Assembly: GCA_035565775.1 (NCBI GenBank)
Contig: DATMRW010000014.1
Location: 62,001-126,000 of the forward strand
Direction of reading: 5' to 3'
DNA length: 64,000 bases
Source of the DNA: PRO6 sp035565775
Lineage (GTDB): Bacteria > Pseudomonadota > Alphaproteobacteria > Rhizobiales > Xanthobacteraceae
This document shows positions 1 to 8,449 of the stretch, piece after piece (position 1 is the stretch's first letter; the number at the start of each line of letters is the position of its first letter). Position numbers and translations under genes: made by a program. The notes under the pieces were generated by a model, which did not search any database, was not told the origin of the DNA, and saw nothing but the letters and a program-made list of their open reading frames with translations.

Positions 1-631
1 GCAGGCCGGCGAGACCGGCGATGCCGGTGCCGATGCCGAACACCACCAGCCACACGCGAGAGACGTCGACGCCGAGGACGCGGACGATCTGCGGATCGCG
101 CGCACCGGCCCGGATGATCAGGCCATAGCTCGTGCGCTCGAGGAACAGCCACAGGCCGAACAGTACGACCGCGGTCGCCGCGATGATGAAGAGGCGGTAC
201 AGCGGGAAGTAGCCGACGCCGATATCAACCGCGCCCTGCAGCAGCTCGGGCGTATCGAAGGGATAACCGGCCTTGCCAAAAACGATACGGACGACTTCGA
301 CCATCACATAGCTCAGCGCGAAGGTGAGCAGCAGCGGATAGTCGATGCCCCTGCCATACAGGGGCCGGATCAGCGTGCGCTCCACCAAAAGGCCGAAACC
401 GCCGACCAGGATGGGCACAATCAACAGACTGATCCAGAAATTAACTCCGGCCATCGCCAGTTGAAGCCCGACATAGGCTCCCACCATATAGAACGCGCCG
501 TGGGCGAAGTTCACGACGGTCAGCATGCCGAAAATCAGCGACAAGCCGATCGCGAACAAAACATAGATCGCGCCGAGGGCAAGGCCCGTAAACAGCTGCA
601 GCGCAATCAGATCAAAACTCAGGCCGGTCAT
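1..631 (-). CDS. livH: Branched-chain-type ABC transporter permease, LivH family (3' part missing)
   Basis: Inner-membrane permease of a hydrophobic amino acid/aromatic acid (HAAT) ABC importer. About 210 residues lie in the window; the C-terminal part runs off the left edge. Translation from ATG at 631 gives an N-terminus of the LivH type (MTGLSFDLIALQLFTGLAL) and the family segment GLSLIFGMLTVVNFAHGAFY, followed by alternating hydrophobic helices. A GGAG element lies just upstream of the start. It follows the binding-protein gene by about 60 bases on the same strand, so livM, livG and livF probably lie beyond the edge. The link to the upstream molybdenum hydroxylase operon suggests the importer carries that enzyme's substrate; this is inference. 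Confidence 0.9.
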   Translation of the reverse strand, partial: MTGLSFDLIALQLFTGLALGAIYVLFAIGLSLIFGMLTVVNFAHGAFYMVGAYVGLQLAMAGVNFWISLLIVPILVGGFGLLVERTLIRPLYGRGIDYPLLLTFALSYVMVEVVRIVFGKAGYPFDTPELLQGAVDIGVGYFPLYRLFIIAATAVVLFGLWLFLERTSYGLIIRAGARDPQIVRVLGVDVSRVWLVVFGIGTGIAGLAGL

Positions 632-693
632 CTAGCTCTCCAGGAGAGGACTCAAAGAGAGGCGCGCGCCCGGCAGGGGCGCGCGCGCTCAGA

Positions 694-1938
694 TCAGGAC
701 TTGTGGCCCAGCGCTTCGCAGGTGCGCAGGTGGGCTTCGTTCGGCTCTTCGGTCGCGATCACGTTGAACACGTCGGAGTCGTTCTTCTGACCGGTCGACT
801 TCGATTCGATGATGAACACCGACTGCACCGACTGGTGATCGCACTTCCGGTAGTACTGCGGGCCCTTGTAGTAGTCGTACTTCAGGGCCTCGACGGCGGC
901 GACGACCTTGTCGGCCTCGACGCCACCGGCAGCCTTCGCGGCCATCAGCAGGGTCTTCACGCCGCCATAGCCGAGCGCGCCGTAGTCGGACGGCACGCGG
1001 CCGCCGTGCATCTTGCGGAAGCGGTCGTTGAACGCCTTCGCCGACGGGATCTTGTCCTCGATGCCCCAGTAGTAGGACGTGCCGCCGATGACGCCTTCGA
1101 TCGCCTTCGGGCCGGCCGCGAGACGGCCGGTGTAAAGCAGGATCGGGGCGACGACCTGGGTGGTCTTCTTGAGGCCGAAGTCGGTGATCTGCTTGAGCGC
1201 GATCTGCTGGTCGCGGCCGAAGTTGCTGACGCAGAGGATATCGGGCTTGAGCGCCTGGATGCGCGGCAGCAGCGCCGAGAAGTCGGTGGTGCCGAGCGGA
1301 TGGCGGATGTCCACCAGCTCCTCGACGCCGACGGCCTTGCCGACCTGCTGGAAGCCGCGGACCATTTCGTGGCCGTAGGCATAGTCAGCGGTCAGGAAGG
1401 CAACGCGCTTGCCCTTCTTGAAGACATGCCGGGCCACGGCGCCCGCGGTCATGTGCGGGTTGAGCGCCTCGTGGAAGGTGTACTTGCTGAAGTCACCAAC
1501 TTCGTTGATCGCGTCGGACTGGCTGATCGAATTGAAGATCACGCCGCGTTCTTTGGTGACGTTGTTGATCGCGAGCTGCACCGAGGCCGACAGGCTGCCG
1601 ACGACGAAATTGACCTTTTCCTTCTCGATCAGCTCGAGGGTGCGGGTCGCCGCCTCGCCCGGGTTGAGCTTGTCGTCGCGCACCAGCAGCTCGGCGAGAC
1701 GTCCATTCAGGCCGCCAGCTTCGTTGAACTCGGCTATGGCGACCTCGGCCGCGCGCACCTGGTCCTGCGCTTCCGCGCCATAGGGGCCGGTCAGCGGCAC
1801 CGGGAAGCCGACGCGGATCGGGGTTTCCTGCGCGCGCACGATGTTGATCGAGAACGGCGACGCCGCCAGCACTGCGCCCATTCCAACACCACCGAGCAAG
1901 CGGCGCCGGGTCAAACCTGAACTAATCTTGTTGGTCAT
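694..1938 (-). CDS. ABC transporter periplasmic substrate-binding protein, LivK-like, Tat-exported
   Basis: Type I periplasmic binding protein (Leu/Ile/Val-binding family, 414 residues). The N-terminus carries a twin-arginine signal (TRRRLLGG, about residues 10-17) and a hydrophobic stretch ending near residue 36, so export in folded form by Tat is likely. The body shows the family pattern (RVGFPVPLTGPYG, then VVGSLSASVQLAINN and the lobe-2 region). A strong AGGAGG sits 4 bases before the ATG. It starts only 31 bases after the coxL-like gene, so it is probably cotranscribed with the molybdenum hydroxylase, and it is followed by livH. Ligand unknown. Relatives bind aromatic acids and amides as well as amino acids. 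Confidence 0.9.
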   Translation of the reverse strand: MTNKISSGLTRRRLLGGVGMGAVLAASPFSINIVRAQETPIRVGFPVPLTGPYGAEAQDQVRAAEVAIAEFNEAGGLNGRLAELLVRDDKLNPGEAATRTLELIEKEKVNFVVGSLSASVQLAINNVTKERGVIFNSISQSDAINEVGDFSKYTFHEALNPHMTAGAVARHVFKKGKRVAFLTADYAYGHEMVRGFQQVGKAVGVEELVDIRHPLGTTDFSALLPRIQALKPDILCVSNFGRDQQIALKQITDFGLKKTTQVVAPILLYTGRLAAGPKAIEGVIGGTSYYWGIEDKIPSAKAFNDRFRKMHGGRVPSDYGALGYGGVKTLLMAAKAAGGVEADKVVAAVEALKYDYYKGPQYYRKCDHQSVQSVFIIESKSTGQKNDSDVFNVIATEEPNEAHLRTCEALGHKS

Positions 1939-1969
1939 ATTTCCTCCTCAACTCCTCAATTGCATGAGT

Positions 1970-4363
1970 TCAGTAACGGCCCAGAGCTTTCAGCAACAGG
2001 CGCGGCGTCAATGGGATCTCCGTGATCGTCACCCCAAACGGCGACAGCGCATCGTTGACCGCATTCGCGATGGCCCCCGATGCTCCCGCTGTGCCCGCTT
2101 CGCCCGCCCCCTTGGCTCCAAGTTCGGTATCCCTCGTCGGAGAGACGACGTGCCCGAGTTGGATATCCGGCATCTCTCCGAACATCGGCACGAGGTAGTC
2201 GCTCATATTGCCATTCAGCAACTGCCCCCGTTCGTCATAGATGCAGTGCTCGTACAGCGCCGCGCCGATGCCCTGGACGATGCCGCCGCGCATCTGCTCG
2301 TCAACCAGCTGCGGGTTGATGATCGTGCCGCAGTCTTCGACGCCCCAGTGATTCAACAGCTTGATGAAGCCGGTATGAATATCGACCTCGAGCCATGACG
2401 CCTGCACGCCATTGGTGAAGGCAAAGGGGAAACCGCGCGGCACGTAATGACGCGTAGCCAGAAGTTCGGCCTGCAGGCCCGGCGGCAGCGTGTCCGGCCG
2501 GAAGTAGACGATGCGTGAGAGTTCCTCTAGCGCGATGCGCTCTTTGCCGTCCGCCTCGTCCACGACCACGCCGTTGACGATATCGAGCGCCTGCGGCGAG
2601 CTCTGCAGAATGGCTGCGGCGACATCCAGAATGTTCTTGCGCAGGACTTTGGCGGCCTGCAGCGCGGCTTCGCCGGAAATGCCGGCGCCGCGCGACGCCC
2701 AGGTGCCGCCGCCATAGGGCGTGTTGTCGGTGTCGCCGAGAATGACGCGGACGCGATCCATCGGCACGCCGATGACGCTGCCGACGATCTGCGCCGTCAG
2801 CGATTCCGAGCCCTGGCCTTGCTCGGTGACGCTGGTCTGGGCGATGATCGAGCCGGTCGCATCCATGCGCACGGCCACGCCGTCCTGCGACGAAATCCGC
2901 GCGCCGCCGACGCCGTAGAAAGCCGCGCCCGGGTTGGTGATCTCGACGAAGCTGGCAAAGCCGATGCCGCGATAGATGCCCTTCTTGCGGAGCTCGGCCT
3001 GCTCGGCGCGAAGCGCATCATAGTTCATCATCTCGGTGATTTTGTTCAGCGCGGTGTGATGCGACAGCGCCTCGAACTTCAGGCCGGTCGGCGATGCACA
3101 GGGATAGGCATCGTCCGGCACCAGATTCTTGCGGCGGATCTCGACCGGATCCATGCCGATGCGCGCCGCGGCGAGATCGACGAGGCCTTCGGTCACCGAG
3201 CACGCAATCGGATGGCCGACCGCGCGATACTGGCACATGACGTTCTTGTTCTGGAAAACGACGCGCGCGCGAGCGCGATAGTTTTGCGTTACATACGGCG
3301 CGCCGATCAGGTTTACGACCTGATTGGCCTCCATCGCGCTGGTTCGCGGATACATCGAATACGGCCCGATGCCGGTGAGATCGTCGATCTCGAAGGCGGT
3401 GATGGTGCCGTCGCGCTTGACGCCGATCTTGCCCTTGCAGCGATGGTCGCGGGCGTGAATGTCGGTGTTGAAGCTTTCGAGCCGGTCGGCGACGAATTTC
3501 ACGGGCCGGCGCAGCAGCTTCGACAGCGCGTAGGTCGCCATCTCGTCAGCATACATGTGAACCTTGATGCCGAACGAGCCGCCGACATCCTCGCAGATCA
3601 CGCGAATCTGCGCTTCCGTCAGATCGAGATGCTTGGCCGCGAGGTTCTGCACCATGTGCGGCGCCTGCGTGCCCTGATGAATGGTGAGGCGCTTCGACCC
3701 GGCGTTCCAATCGGCGAGCACGGCGCGCGGCTCGAGCGTCACGCCGGTGTGGCGGCCGAACACGAATTCAGCCTCGATCAGCTCGTCGGCGCCGGCGAAG
3801 GCCTCGTCGACATTGCCCGCCTCGAACTCGCGCTCCCATGCGAGGTTGTCGCCAAGTTCAGGATGGATGACCGGCGTATCCGGGTCGAGCGCCGTGGTCA
3901 TGTCGGTGACCGGCTCGAGCTCCTCATACTCGATATCAACCAGCTCGGCCGCATCCTCGGCAATGGCGCGGCTGCTGGCGAGGATCGCCACCACCGCCTC
4001 GCCCTGCCAATGCACCTTGTCGACGGCGATGGCGTATTGCGGCGCCGACTTCAGGCCCTTGAGATGCGTGAGCACACCGACCCACGGCGAGCACACTTTT
4101 GCGAGCTCCGCGCCGGTGACGACCGCGACGACGCCTGGCACCGCCTTGGCAGCTTCGGCATCGATCCCGACGATCCGGGCATGTGCATAGGGCGAGCGGA
4201 CATAAACCACATGCACCATGCGTGGCAGCGTCATGTCGCTGACGTAGCGGCCGCGGCCTTCGAGCAGCCGCTCGAGGTTCGGGCGCGGCACCGTCTTGCC
4301 GATATAGGAATTGGGGCGATCCAGCACCGAGAGCACCGGCGCAGCCTTGTCGGCGCTGCTCAT
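1970..4363 (-). CDS. Molybdopterin-binding large subunit, xanthine/CO dehydrogenase family (CoxL-like)
   Basis: Catalytic subunit (797 residues) of a heterotrimeric molybdenum hydroxylase, which adds water-derived oxygen to a C-H bond, usually of an aromatic N-heterocycle or aldehyde. Visible marks: an N-terminal a/b-hammerhead domain (about 25-150); EDVGGSFGIK near residue 260, matching the family's GGFGxK loop; QYRAVGHP near 377 where form II enzymes have AYRGAGR-like sequence; QGQGSES near 510; and KGAGEAGT near 750 with the catalytic glutamate. The start overlaps the small-subunit stop by 4 bases (ATGA). The unusual QYRAVGHP loop argues against CO as substrate. Nothing here fixes the real one. 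Confidence 0.9.
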   Translation of the reverse strand: MSSADKAAPVLSVLDRPNSYIGKTVPRPNLERLLEGRGRYVSDMTLPRMVHVVYVRSPYAHARIVGIDAEAAKAVPGVVAVVTGAELAKVCSPWVGVLTHLKGLKSAPQYAIAVDKVHWQGEAVVAILASSRAIAEDAAELVDIEYEELEPVTDMTTALDPDTPVIHPELGDNLAWEREFEAGNVDEAFAGADELIEAEFVFGRHTGVTLEPRAVLADWNAGSKRLTIHQGTQAPHMVQNLAAKHLDLTEAQIRVICEDVGGSFGIKVHMYADEMATYALSKLLRRPVKFVADRLESFNTDIHARDHRCKGKIGVKRDGTITAFEIDDLTGIGPYSMYPRTSAMEANQVVNLIGAPYVTQNYRARARVVFQNKNVMCQYRAVGHPIACSVTEGLVDLAAARIGMDPVEIRRKNLVPDDAYPCASPTGLKFEALSHHTALNKITEMMNYDALRAEQAELRKKGIYRGIGFASFVEITNPGAAFYGVGGARISSQDGVAVRMDATGSIIAQTSVTEQGQGSESLTAQIVGSVIGVPMDRVRVILGDTDNTPYGGGTWASRGAGISGEAALQAAKVLRKNILDVAAAILQSSPQALDIVNGVVVDEADGKERIALEELSRIVYFRPDTLPPGLQAELLATRHYVPRGFPFAFTNGVQASWLEVDIHTGFIKLLNHWGVEDCGTIINPQLVDEQMRGGIVQGIGAALYEHCIYDERGQLLNGNMSDYLVPMFGEMPDIQLGHVVSPTRDTELGAKGAGEAGTAGASGAIANAVNDALSPFGVTITEIPLTPRLLLKALGRY

Positions 4364-4845
4364 GACGCGACTCCCGCGCGGCCGCGCGCCGTCGTTTGGA
4401 CGGCGTCAACAATGGCATGATAGCCGGTGCAGCGGCAGTAGTTGCCCGACATGTGGTCGCGGATTTCGTCGCGGCTCGGCTGCGGATTGTGGGACAGCAG
4501 ATCCTGCGCGGTGATCAACATGCCGGGTGTGCAGTAGCCGCACTGCAGCGCATTGCGCTCGTGAAACGCCTTCTGCAGATCGGCGATCTCGCCGCTATCG
4601 GAGAGACCTTCCACCGTCTCCACCGCCATGCCGTTGGCCTGTACCGCAAGCATCAGACAGGCGCGAACGATATCGCCGTTCACGCGCACGGTGCAGGCAC
4701 CACAGACGCCATGCTCGCAGCCGACATGGGTGCCGGTAAGGCTGAGGTGTTCACGCAAAAAATCCGCGAGATTGAGGCGCGGCGCGACAGCGGCATCAAT
4801 CTGCTCGCCGTTCACACTCAACGAAATCGCAACAGAGCCGCTCAC
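4360..4845 (-). CDS. 2[2Fe-2S] small subunit of molybdenum hydroxylase (CoxS-like)
   Basis: Electron-transfer subunit (161 residues) linking the Mo site to the FAD subunit. The plant-type N-terminal cluster ligands are C43, C48, C51 and C63 (GCEHGVCGAC). The C-terminal cluster ligands are C102, C105, C137 and C139 (CGYCTPGM, NYCRCTGY). All eight cysteines are present and length is normal for the family. It overlaps the genes on both sides by 4 bases, giving a translationally coupled M-S-L order. Confidence 0.95.
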   Translation of the reverse strand: MSGSVAISLSVNGEQIDAAVAPRLNLADFLREHLSLTGTHVGCEHGVCGACTVRVNGDIVRACLMLAVQANGMAVETVEGLSDSGEIADLQKAFHERNALQCGYCTPGMLITAQDLLSHNPQPSRDEIRDHMSGNYCRCTGYHAIVDAVQTTARGRAGVAS

Positions 4846-5726
4846 GACAGTCCCCCCACCTCAAGATCCGACCGCTCCAACAGGGTCGACACGCAGCGGA
4901 CGAGCAGCCCGCGCGCGAGATAACGGCGCATGTCCGCCGGCGCCTGAAGGTCGTCGTGCGGATCGAGATTTTCATCGAGCGCGGCCTGCGCGGCATCGAT
5001 CACAGCCTGCGTCACCTCGACGCCGATCAGAGCCTCCGCCGCAGCGCTCGCCAGAACCGGGCGCTCACCGACCGCAAAATAGCCGAGGCGAAGCGCGGTG
5101 AAACGGCCACCCTCGACAGTCGCCTGCGCGGCAAGTCCCGCGAGCGCATAGTCGCCATTGCGGCGTGCATGTTCATTGAAGAAGAAAACCGAGCCCGGCG
5201 CCTTCGCCGGAATCTCGACCGCGACCAATAGCTCGGTCGGCTCCAGCGCGGTCTCGTAGATGCCGAGGAAATACTCGTCGACGGGAATGCGGCGCTCGCC
5301 ATTCGGACCGCGGGTCACAATGGTGGCGCCGAGCGCCAGCACACAGGCAGGCAATTCCGAGGCGGGATCAGCATGGGCGAGGCTGCCGCCGAAAGTGCCG
5401 CGGTTGCGGATGGCGGGATGGGCGACATGCGTCACCGCCTTGCCGAGCAATGGCGCGTGCGCGGCGACGAGGTCGGAGCGAAGCACATCGACGTGACGGG
5501 CGAGCGCGCCGATCACCAACTTGCCGTTCGAAACTGTGATGGATCGAAGCTCGTCAACGCCGCCGATATCGATCAGGAGCTTTGGTGCAAGCAAGCGCAG
5601 ATTGAGTGCGGGGACCAGACTTTGCCCGCCGGCCAAAATCTTGGCCTCGTCGCCATGCTCGGCCAGCAGCGCAATCGCATCAGAAATCGTCGTAACACGC
5701 GAATACTCGAACGCTGGCGCCTTCAT
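4842..5726 (-). CDS. FAD-binding medium subunit of molybdenum hydroxylase (CoxM-like)
   Basis: Flavoprotein subunit that passes electrons from the Fe-S clusters to an acceptor. Residues about 30-45 give AGGQSLVPALNLRL and about 105-120 give TFGGSLAHADPASELPA, the two FAD-contacting motifs of the vanillyl-alcohol-oxidase-fold CoxM proteins. The reading frame extends upstream, but ATG at 5726 is chosen because GGAAG lies 6 bases before it and the protein then starts as usual (MKAPAFEYSR). First gene of the operon coxM-coxS-coxL-livK-livH. An operator-like palindrome lies 107-120 bases upstream. Confidence 0.92.
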   Translation of the reverse strand: MKAPAFEYSRVTTISDAIALLAEHGDEAKILAGGQSLVPALNLRLLAPKLLIDIGGVDELRSITVSNGKLVIGALARHVDVLRSDLVAAHAPLLGKAVTHVAHPAIRNRGTFGGSLAHADPASELPACVLALGATIVTRGPNGERRIPVDEYFLGIYETALEPTELLVAVEIPAKAPGSVFFFNEHARRNGDYALAGLAAQATVEGGRFTALRLGYFAVGERPVLASAAAEALIGVEVTQAVIDAAQAALDENLDPHDDLQAPADMRRYLARGLLVRCVSTLLERSDLEVGGLS

Positions 5727-5832
5727 CCGTCGCTTCCTACCCTTTTGGCTGCTTCTTGCGCGGCCCGTGCGGCCCGACAGTGCTCCCCAAGACCATCGAG
5801 ATTGATTGGGGGGCAAGGCAATGTCAAGTTAT

Positions 5833-5846
5833 TTATCGGATGATCA
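5833..5846. promoter_or_regulatory. Predicted repressor operator upstream of coxMSL (TTATCGGATGATCA)
   Basis: Near-palindrome TTATC-GGAT-GATCA in the only long gap before the coxM operon. Its sequence differs by one base from the site at 8446-8459 and follows the same pattern as the sites at 7334, 23129 and 23179. On the minus strand it falls between TTGTCT (5851-5856) and TAAATA (5830-5835), a weak -35/-10 pair with 15-base spacing. Binding protein unknown; the TetR gene ending 99 bases away is the nearest candidate. Confidence 0.6.
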
Positions 5847-5944
5847 GTTCAGACAACCCATGTTTGGCGACAGGCGACGCTGCACGCTCGCAGGTCAAAT
5901 TGCCGCAGCCAAACTTCGCTGCACGGCACCAAAACGGGCGGCAC

Positions 5945-6652
5945 TCAGCGTAGCCGCACCGGCGTCTCGCCGAGCGGCAGCTTCGGCACGCCGAACACCG
6001 TGTGATCGACCCTGAACATTCGAGCGAGACCGGCAAGATAGCAGTCGACCGCATCCCCGATCATCTGCTCCTTGCTGTCCAGCACCGGGGCGTCAAAAAT
6101 ATACTTGCGAACGCCGTAATAGAACACGCCGCTGTGGAAGACCCAGGCCATCTCGAGTTCAACCTTGGTCACCTTGGCCTGCGCCGGCAGGCCAGCGGCG
6201 TGGCGGCATTCCTTCGCAATGCGGGTAAGGATCTTGTCGCGCACGAAGGCGACATACCAGCGGTTGATGTCGAGCCCCTTCAGCGCGGAGAAGAAGTAGA
6301 TCCGCAGCCACTTGCGAGTGAAGACAAGGTCGGTATAGGCCGCATAGAACTGGCACAGCCGCTCGCGCACCGAGCTTGAACGGTCGGACAAAAGTTTTTC
6401 CCAGCCGGTGTCGAGCGGCTCGAGATAGACCGTGCGGTAGACTTCCTTGATGAGGTCTTCCTTGCTTGGGAAATAGCGATAGAGCAGCGGCTGCGTCACG
6501 CCGAGGCGGCGCGCCAGCTCGCGCGTGCCGCCATTAAAGCCCTCTTCGGAAAACAGCTCGGTTGCTTTCCGGATGAAATCCTTTCGCCGCTCCTCGGGAG
6601 AGAGCCGCGTCTGCTTCGTGCGCGCCGCAGGTGATGCCGTTTTCTTACTCAT
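5945..6652 (-). CDS. TetR/AcrR family transcriptional regulator
   Basis: One-component repressor of about 235 residues. The N-terminal helix-turn-helix is clear: RKATELFSEEGFNGGTRELA, then RRLGVTQPLLYRYFPSKEDL. The C-terminal ligand domain shows no family I can name. ATG at 6652 (MSKKTASPAA) is preferred over ATG at 6694 because GAGGAGG lies upstream, although the spacing is long (about 16 bases). The upstream start would add 14 Gly/Pro-rich residues. It sits just upstream of and parallel to coxMSL, so it is the first candidate for the repressor of the T(T/G)ATC-N4-GAT(A/C)A sites; this is inference. Confidence 0.85.
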   Translation of the reverse strand: MSKKTASPAARTKQTRLSPEERRKDFIRKATELFSEEGFNGGTRELARRLGVTQPLLYRYFPSKEDLIKEVYRTVYLEPLDTGWEKLLSDRSSSVRERLCQFYAAYTDLVFTRKWLRIYFFSALKGLDINRWYVAFVRDKILTRIAKECRHAAGLPAQAKVTKVELEMAWVFHSGVFYYGVRKYIFDAPVLDSKEQMIGDAVDCYLAGLARMFRVDHTVFGVPKLPLGETPVRLR

Positions 6653-6696
6653 CGGACCGCCGAACGGACCTCCTCGCCCAATGCCCAACTGCATAT

Positions 6697-6713
6697 CACC
6701 ACACGAAGTGGTG
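6697..6713. repeat. Inverted repeat CACCAC-N5-GTGGTG upstream of TetR gene
   Basis: Perfect 6-base arms around ACGAA, 45-61 bases before the preferred TetR start. It could be an autoregulatory operator or an mRNA hairpin in the leader. It does not match the TTATC-type palindrome. Confidence 0.4.
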
Positions 6714-6805
6714 GCTCACAACGGCGCTGTCAGCTCGCGTCGATTGCGCGGGCAAGGAAGCGTCATTCAGAGTCCCGGCCGCAGCTTTCGGCCGAATGCG
6801 CGACC

Positions 6806-7297
6806 TCAATCCGCCTTGCGGCGGAATTCCGGGCGATCGAGGTAAAGTGATGCCCGCATCGCCTCATCGCCCTGTTCGGCGAAAGACGACAGCGGCTTGA
6901 GCTCGGGAATGCGCGCGCGATCGAGCGTCGTCACATCCGGCCAATCGATCTCGACCAGATTGCCGCCCGGATCCCGCAGATACATCTGCACGCAGCCGTC
7001 GGGCAGCTCATTGACGGCATTGCGGAAGGCGGTCGAATCGAGCGCGCCCATCGCCTTGGCGGTTTCATAGACCGCGTGGAAATCGTCCACATCGACCGCG
7101 AAGTGCTGATAGTGCGGCGTCACGTCGTCGAGCTCGAAGACGTGGAGCTGAAGGTCACCGCAGCGCAAATACTGCGTCTTGAAGCCGAAATCGTAGGTCG
7201 GGATCCGTTCCATCCCGAACACCTGCTCGTAGAAGCGAACCGACTCTTCGAGATTCTTGGAGCCAATGGAGAGATGGTTAAAACCTAGAACCTTCAT
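6806..7297 (-). CDS. VOC superfamily protein (glyoxalase/extradiol-dioxygenase fold)
   Basis: Metal-dependent enzyme of the vicinal-oxygen-chelate fold, 163 residues, about one glyoxalase-I length. Likely metal ligands: H8 (FNHLSIG), E in HVFELDD near 55, H in HYQHFAVDV near 65, and E in GGNLVEIDWP near 119. ATG at 7297 (MKVLGFNHLS) is preferred over 7333 because AAGGAG stands 9 bases before it, and because the longer start would abut the operator at 7334-7347. The reaction may be ring cleavage, isomerisation or glutathione-dependent detoxification. The sequence does not decide. Confidence 0.85.
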   Translation of the reverse strand: MKVLGFNHLSIGSKNLEESVRFYEQVFGMERIPTYDFGFKTQYLRCGDLQLHVFELDDVTPHYQHFAVDVDDFHAVYETAKAMGALDSTAFRNAVNELPDGCVQMYLRDPGGNLVEIDWPDVTTLDRARIPELKPLSSFAEQGDEAMRASLYLDRPEFRRKAD

Positions 7298-7333
7298 GCG
7301 ATTGCGCTCCTTGCGGATTTCTGAGTTCGCCAC

Positions 7334-7347
7334 TTATCATATGATAA
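7334..7347. promoter_or_regulatory. Perfect 14-base palindromic operator before VOC gene (TTATCATATGATAA)
   Basis: Fully symmetric TTATCAT/ATGATAA, 37-50 bases upstream of the VOC start. It overlaps the last bases of the predicted -10 hexamer (7345-7350), the usual place for a repressor site. It shares the 9-base flank TTATTTATC with the coxM site, read on opposite strands. Confidence 0.65.
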
Positions 7348-7373
7348 ATAACACTGCGCGCCCCGCCGTGCAA
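7345..7373 (-). promoter_or_regulatory. Predicted promoter of VOC gene
   Basis: On the minus strand, -35 TTGCAC (7368-7373) and -10 TATTTA (7345-7350) are separated by 17 bases. The -10 match is only partial, but spacing is ideal and the palindromic operator begins inside it. Confidence 0.45.
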
Positions 7374-7401
7374 GGCGCTTCAGCGTCGGCGAGCGCGGCG
7401 A

Positions 7402-8307
7402 TCAGTTCTTTGCGGGCGCGGTCATGTCCTTCAGCACCGCATAAAGCGCTGCGGTGTCGTCGGCGTTGCGGCCGGCCGCGAGCGCGGCAACATAGAAAGG
7501 AATGCTTGCCGCCATCAGCGGCGTCGGCGCACGCATGTCGCGGGCGAAATCGCTGATCAGATCGAGGTCCTTCATATAGACCTCCATCTTCATGGTCGCC
7601 GGCTGGTAGGTGTCCTCGATCATCAGGGGACCGCGAACCTCGAACATGCGCGAGTTTCCGGCGCCGTCGCGGATCGCGTCATAGACCATGTTCAGGTCGA
7701 GGCCGGACTGGTTTGCCAAAAGCAGCGCCTCGGCGGCCGCCAGATTGTGGATCGTGACAAGCAGGTTGGCGACGAACTTCAGCTTGGTGCCGGAGCCGAA
7801 CGGACCGACGTAACGCGTGTTGCGCGCAAAGCCATCGAACACCGGACGCAGCCGCTGCGCGACCGCCTCGTCTCCGGACGCATAGACGACGAGATCGCGC
7901 ACGGCCGCCTGCGCGCCGGTGCCGCTCACCGGGCAATCGAGCACGGCGACGCCCTTGGGCTCAAACAGGTCACGGACATAGTTTTTGGTCTCGAGGGCGA
8001 GCGTCCCCATCTCGACAATCACCGTGCCCTCGCGGATCGAATGGATCATTCCGGCCTCGCCGGCGCACACCGCCTTGAGCGCATTGACCGAGGCCAGCGC
8101 GAGCAGGATGACATCGGCGCGCGCCGCGACATCCTGCGGCGAGGCGGCGCGCTCGCCGCCGGCGTCGGTCAGCGCCTTCAGCGCCGCTTCGGCGACGTCG
8201 TAACCGATAACGCGGAAACCGGATTCGCGCAGGTTGCGCGCATAGGAAATGCCCATGATGCCGAGGCCGACAACACCGATCGTGGGTTGCGCTTGCGTTT
8301 CGCTCAT
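7402..8307 (-). CDS. NAD(P)-dependent oxidoreductase, 3-hydroxyisobutyrate dehydrogenase family
   Basis: Beta-hydroxyacid dehydrogenase of 301 residues. It has the Rossmann motif GVVGLGIMG (about 11-19), the substrate loop DCPVSGTGAQA (about 124-134; family DxPVSGG) and the catalytic lysine in GSGTKLKFVANLLV (near 170). A TTG two codons upstream is in frame, but GGAG is 8 bases before ATG 8307 and only 2 bases before the TTG, so ATG is chosen. Divergent from the CMD-family gene across a shared regulatory region. Likely reduces or oxidises a hydroxyacid intermediate of the pathway; the substrate is unknown. Confidence 0.9.
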   Translation of the reverse strand: MSETQAQPTIGVVGLGIMGISYARNLRESGFRVIGYDVAEAALKALTDAGGERAASPQDVAARADVILLALASVNALKAVCAGEAGMIHSIREGTVIVEMGTLALETKNYVRDLFEPKGVAVLDCPVSGTGAQAAVRDLVVYASGDEAVAQRLRPVFDGFARNTRYVGPFGSGTKLKFVANLLVTIHNLAAAEALLLANQSGLDLNMVYDAIRDGAGNSRMFEVRGPLMIEDTYQPATMKMEVYMKDLDLISDFARDMRAPTPLMAASIPFYVAALAAGRNADDTAALYAVLKDMTAPAKN

Positions 8308-8416
8308 CTTCAAATCTCCACGTCAGTCACCGGGACTGCAACTTGCGCCCGGGCTCGCCTCGGGCATTCTGGAATGATTTTTGGCCGCGTCAGTGCACGG
8401 CTGCTGCGCCGGGTCC

Positions 8417-8445
8417 ATAATTGACAAAGCAGGCGCACGCAACAA
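8417..8445 (-). promoter_or_regulatory. Predicted promoter toward the HIBADH-family gene
   Basis: Minus-strand -35 TTGTTG (8440-8445) and -10 AATTAT (8417-8422), 17-base spacing. It almost exactly overlaps the plus-strand promoter at 8421-8449, so the two should compete for polymerase. Confidence 0.45.
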
Positions 8446-8449
8446 TTAT
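8421..8449 (+). promoter_or_regulatory. Predicted promoter toward the CMD-family gene
   Basis: Plus-strand -35 TTGACA (8421-8426, consensus), 17-base spacer, -10 AATTAT (8444-8449). The operator at 8446-8459 begins inside the -10. It would give a leader of about 190 bases before the gene at 8645. No other gene was seen in the 337-base gap 8308-8644. Confidence 0.55.

Noticed and set aside
1970..4363. Aerobic CO dehydrogenase (coxL)
   Set aside because: The form I motif AYxCSFR is missing and no coxDEFG accessory genes are nearby.
2819..4420. 533-codon plus-strand open frame opposite the coxL-like gene
   Set aside because: No recognisable domain, and the coxL-like frame on the other strand has clear catalytic motifs and coupled starts.
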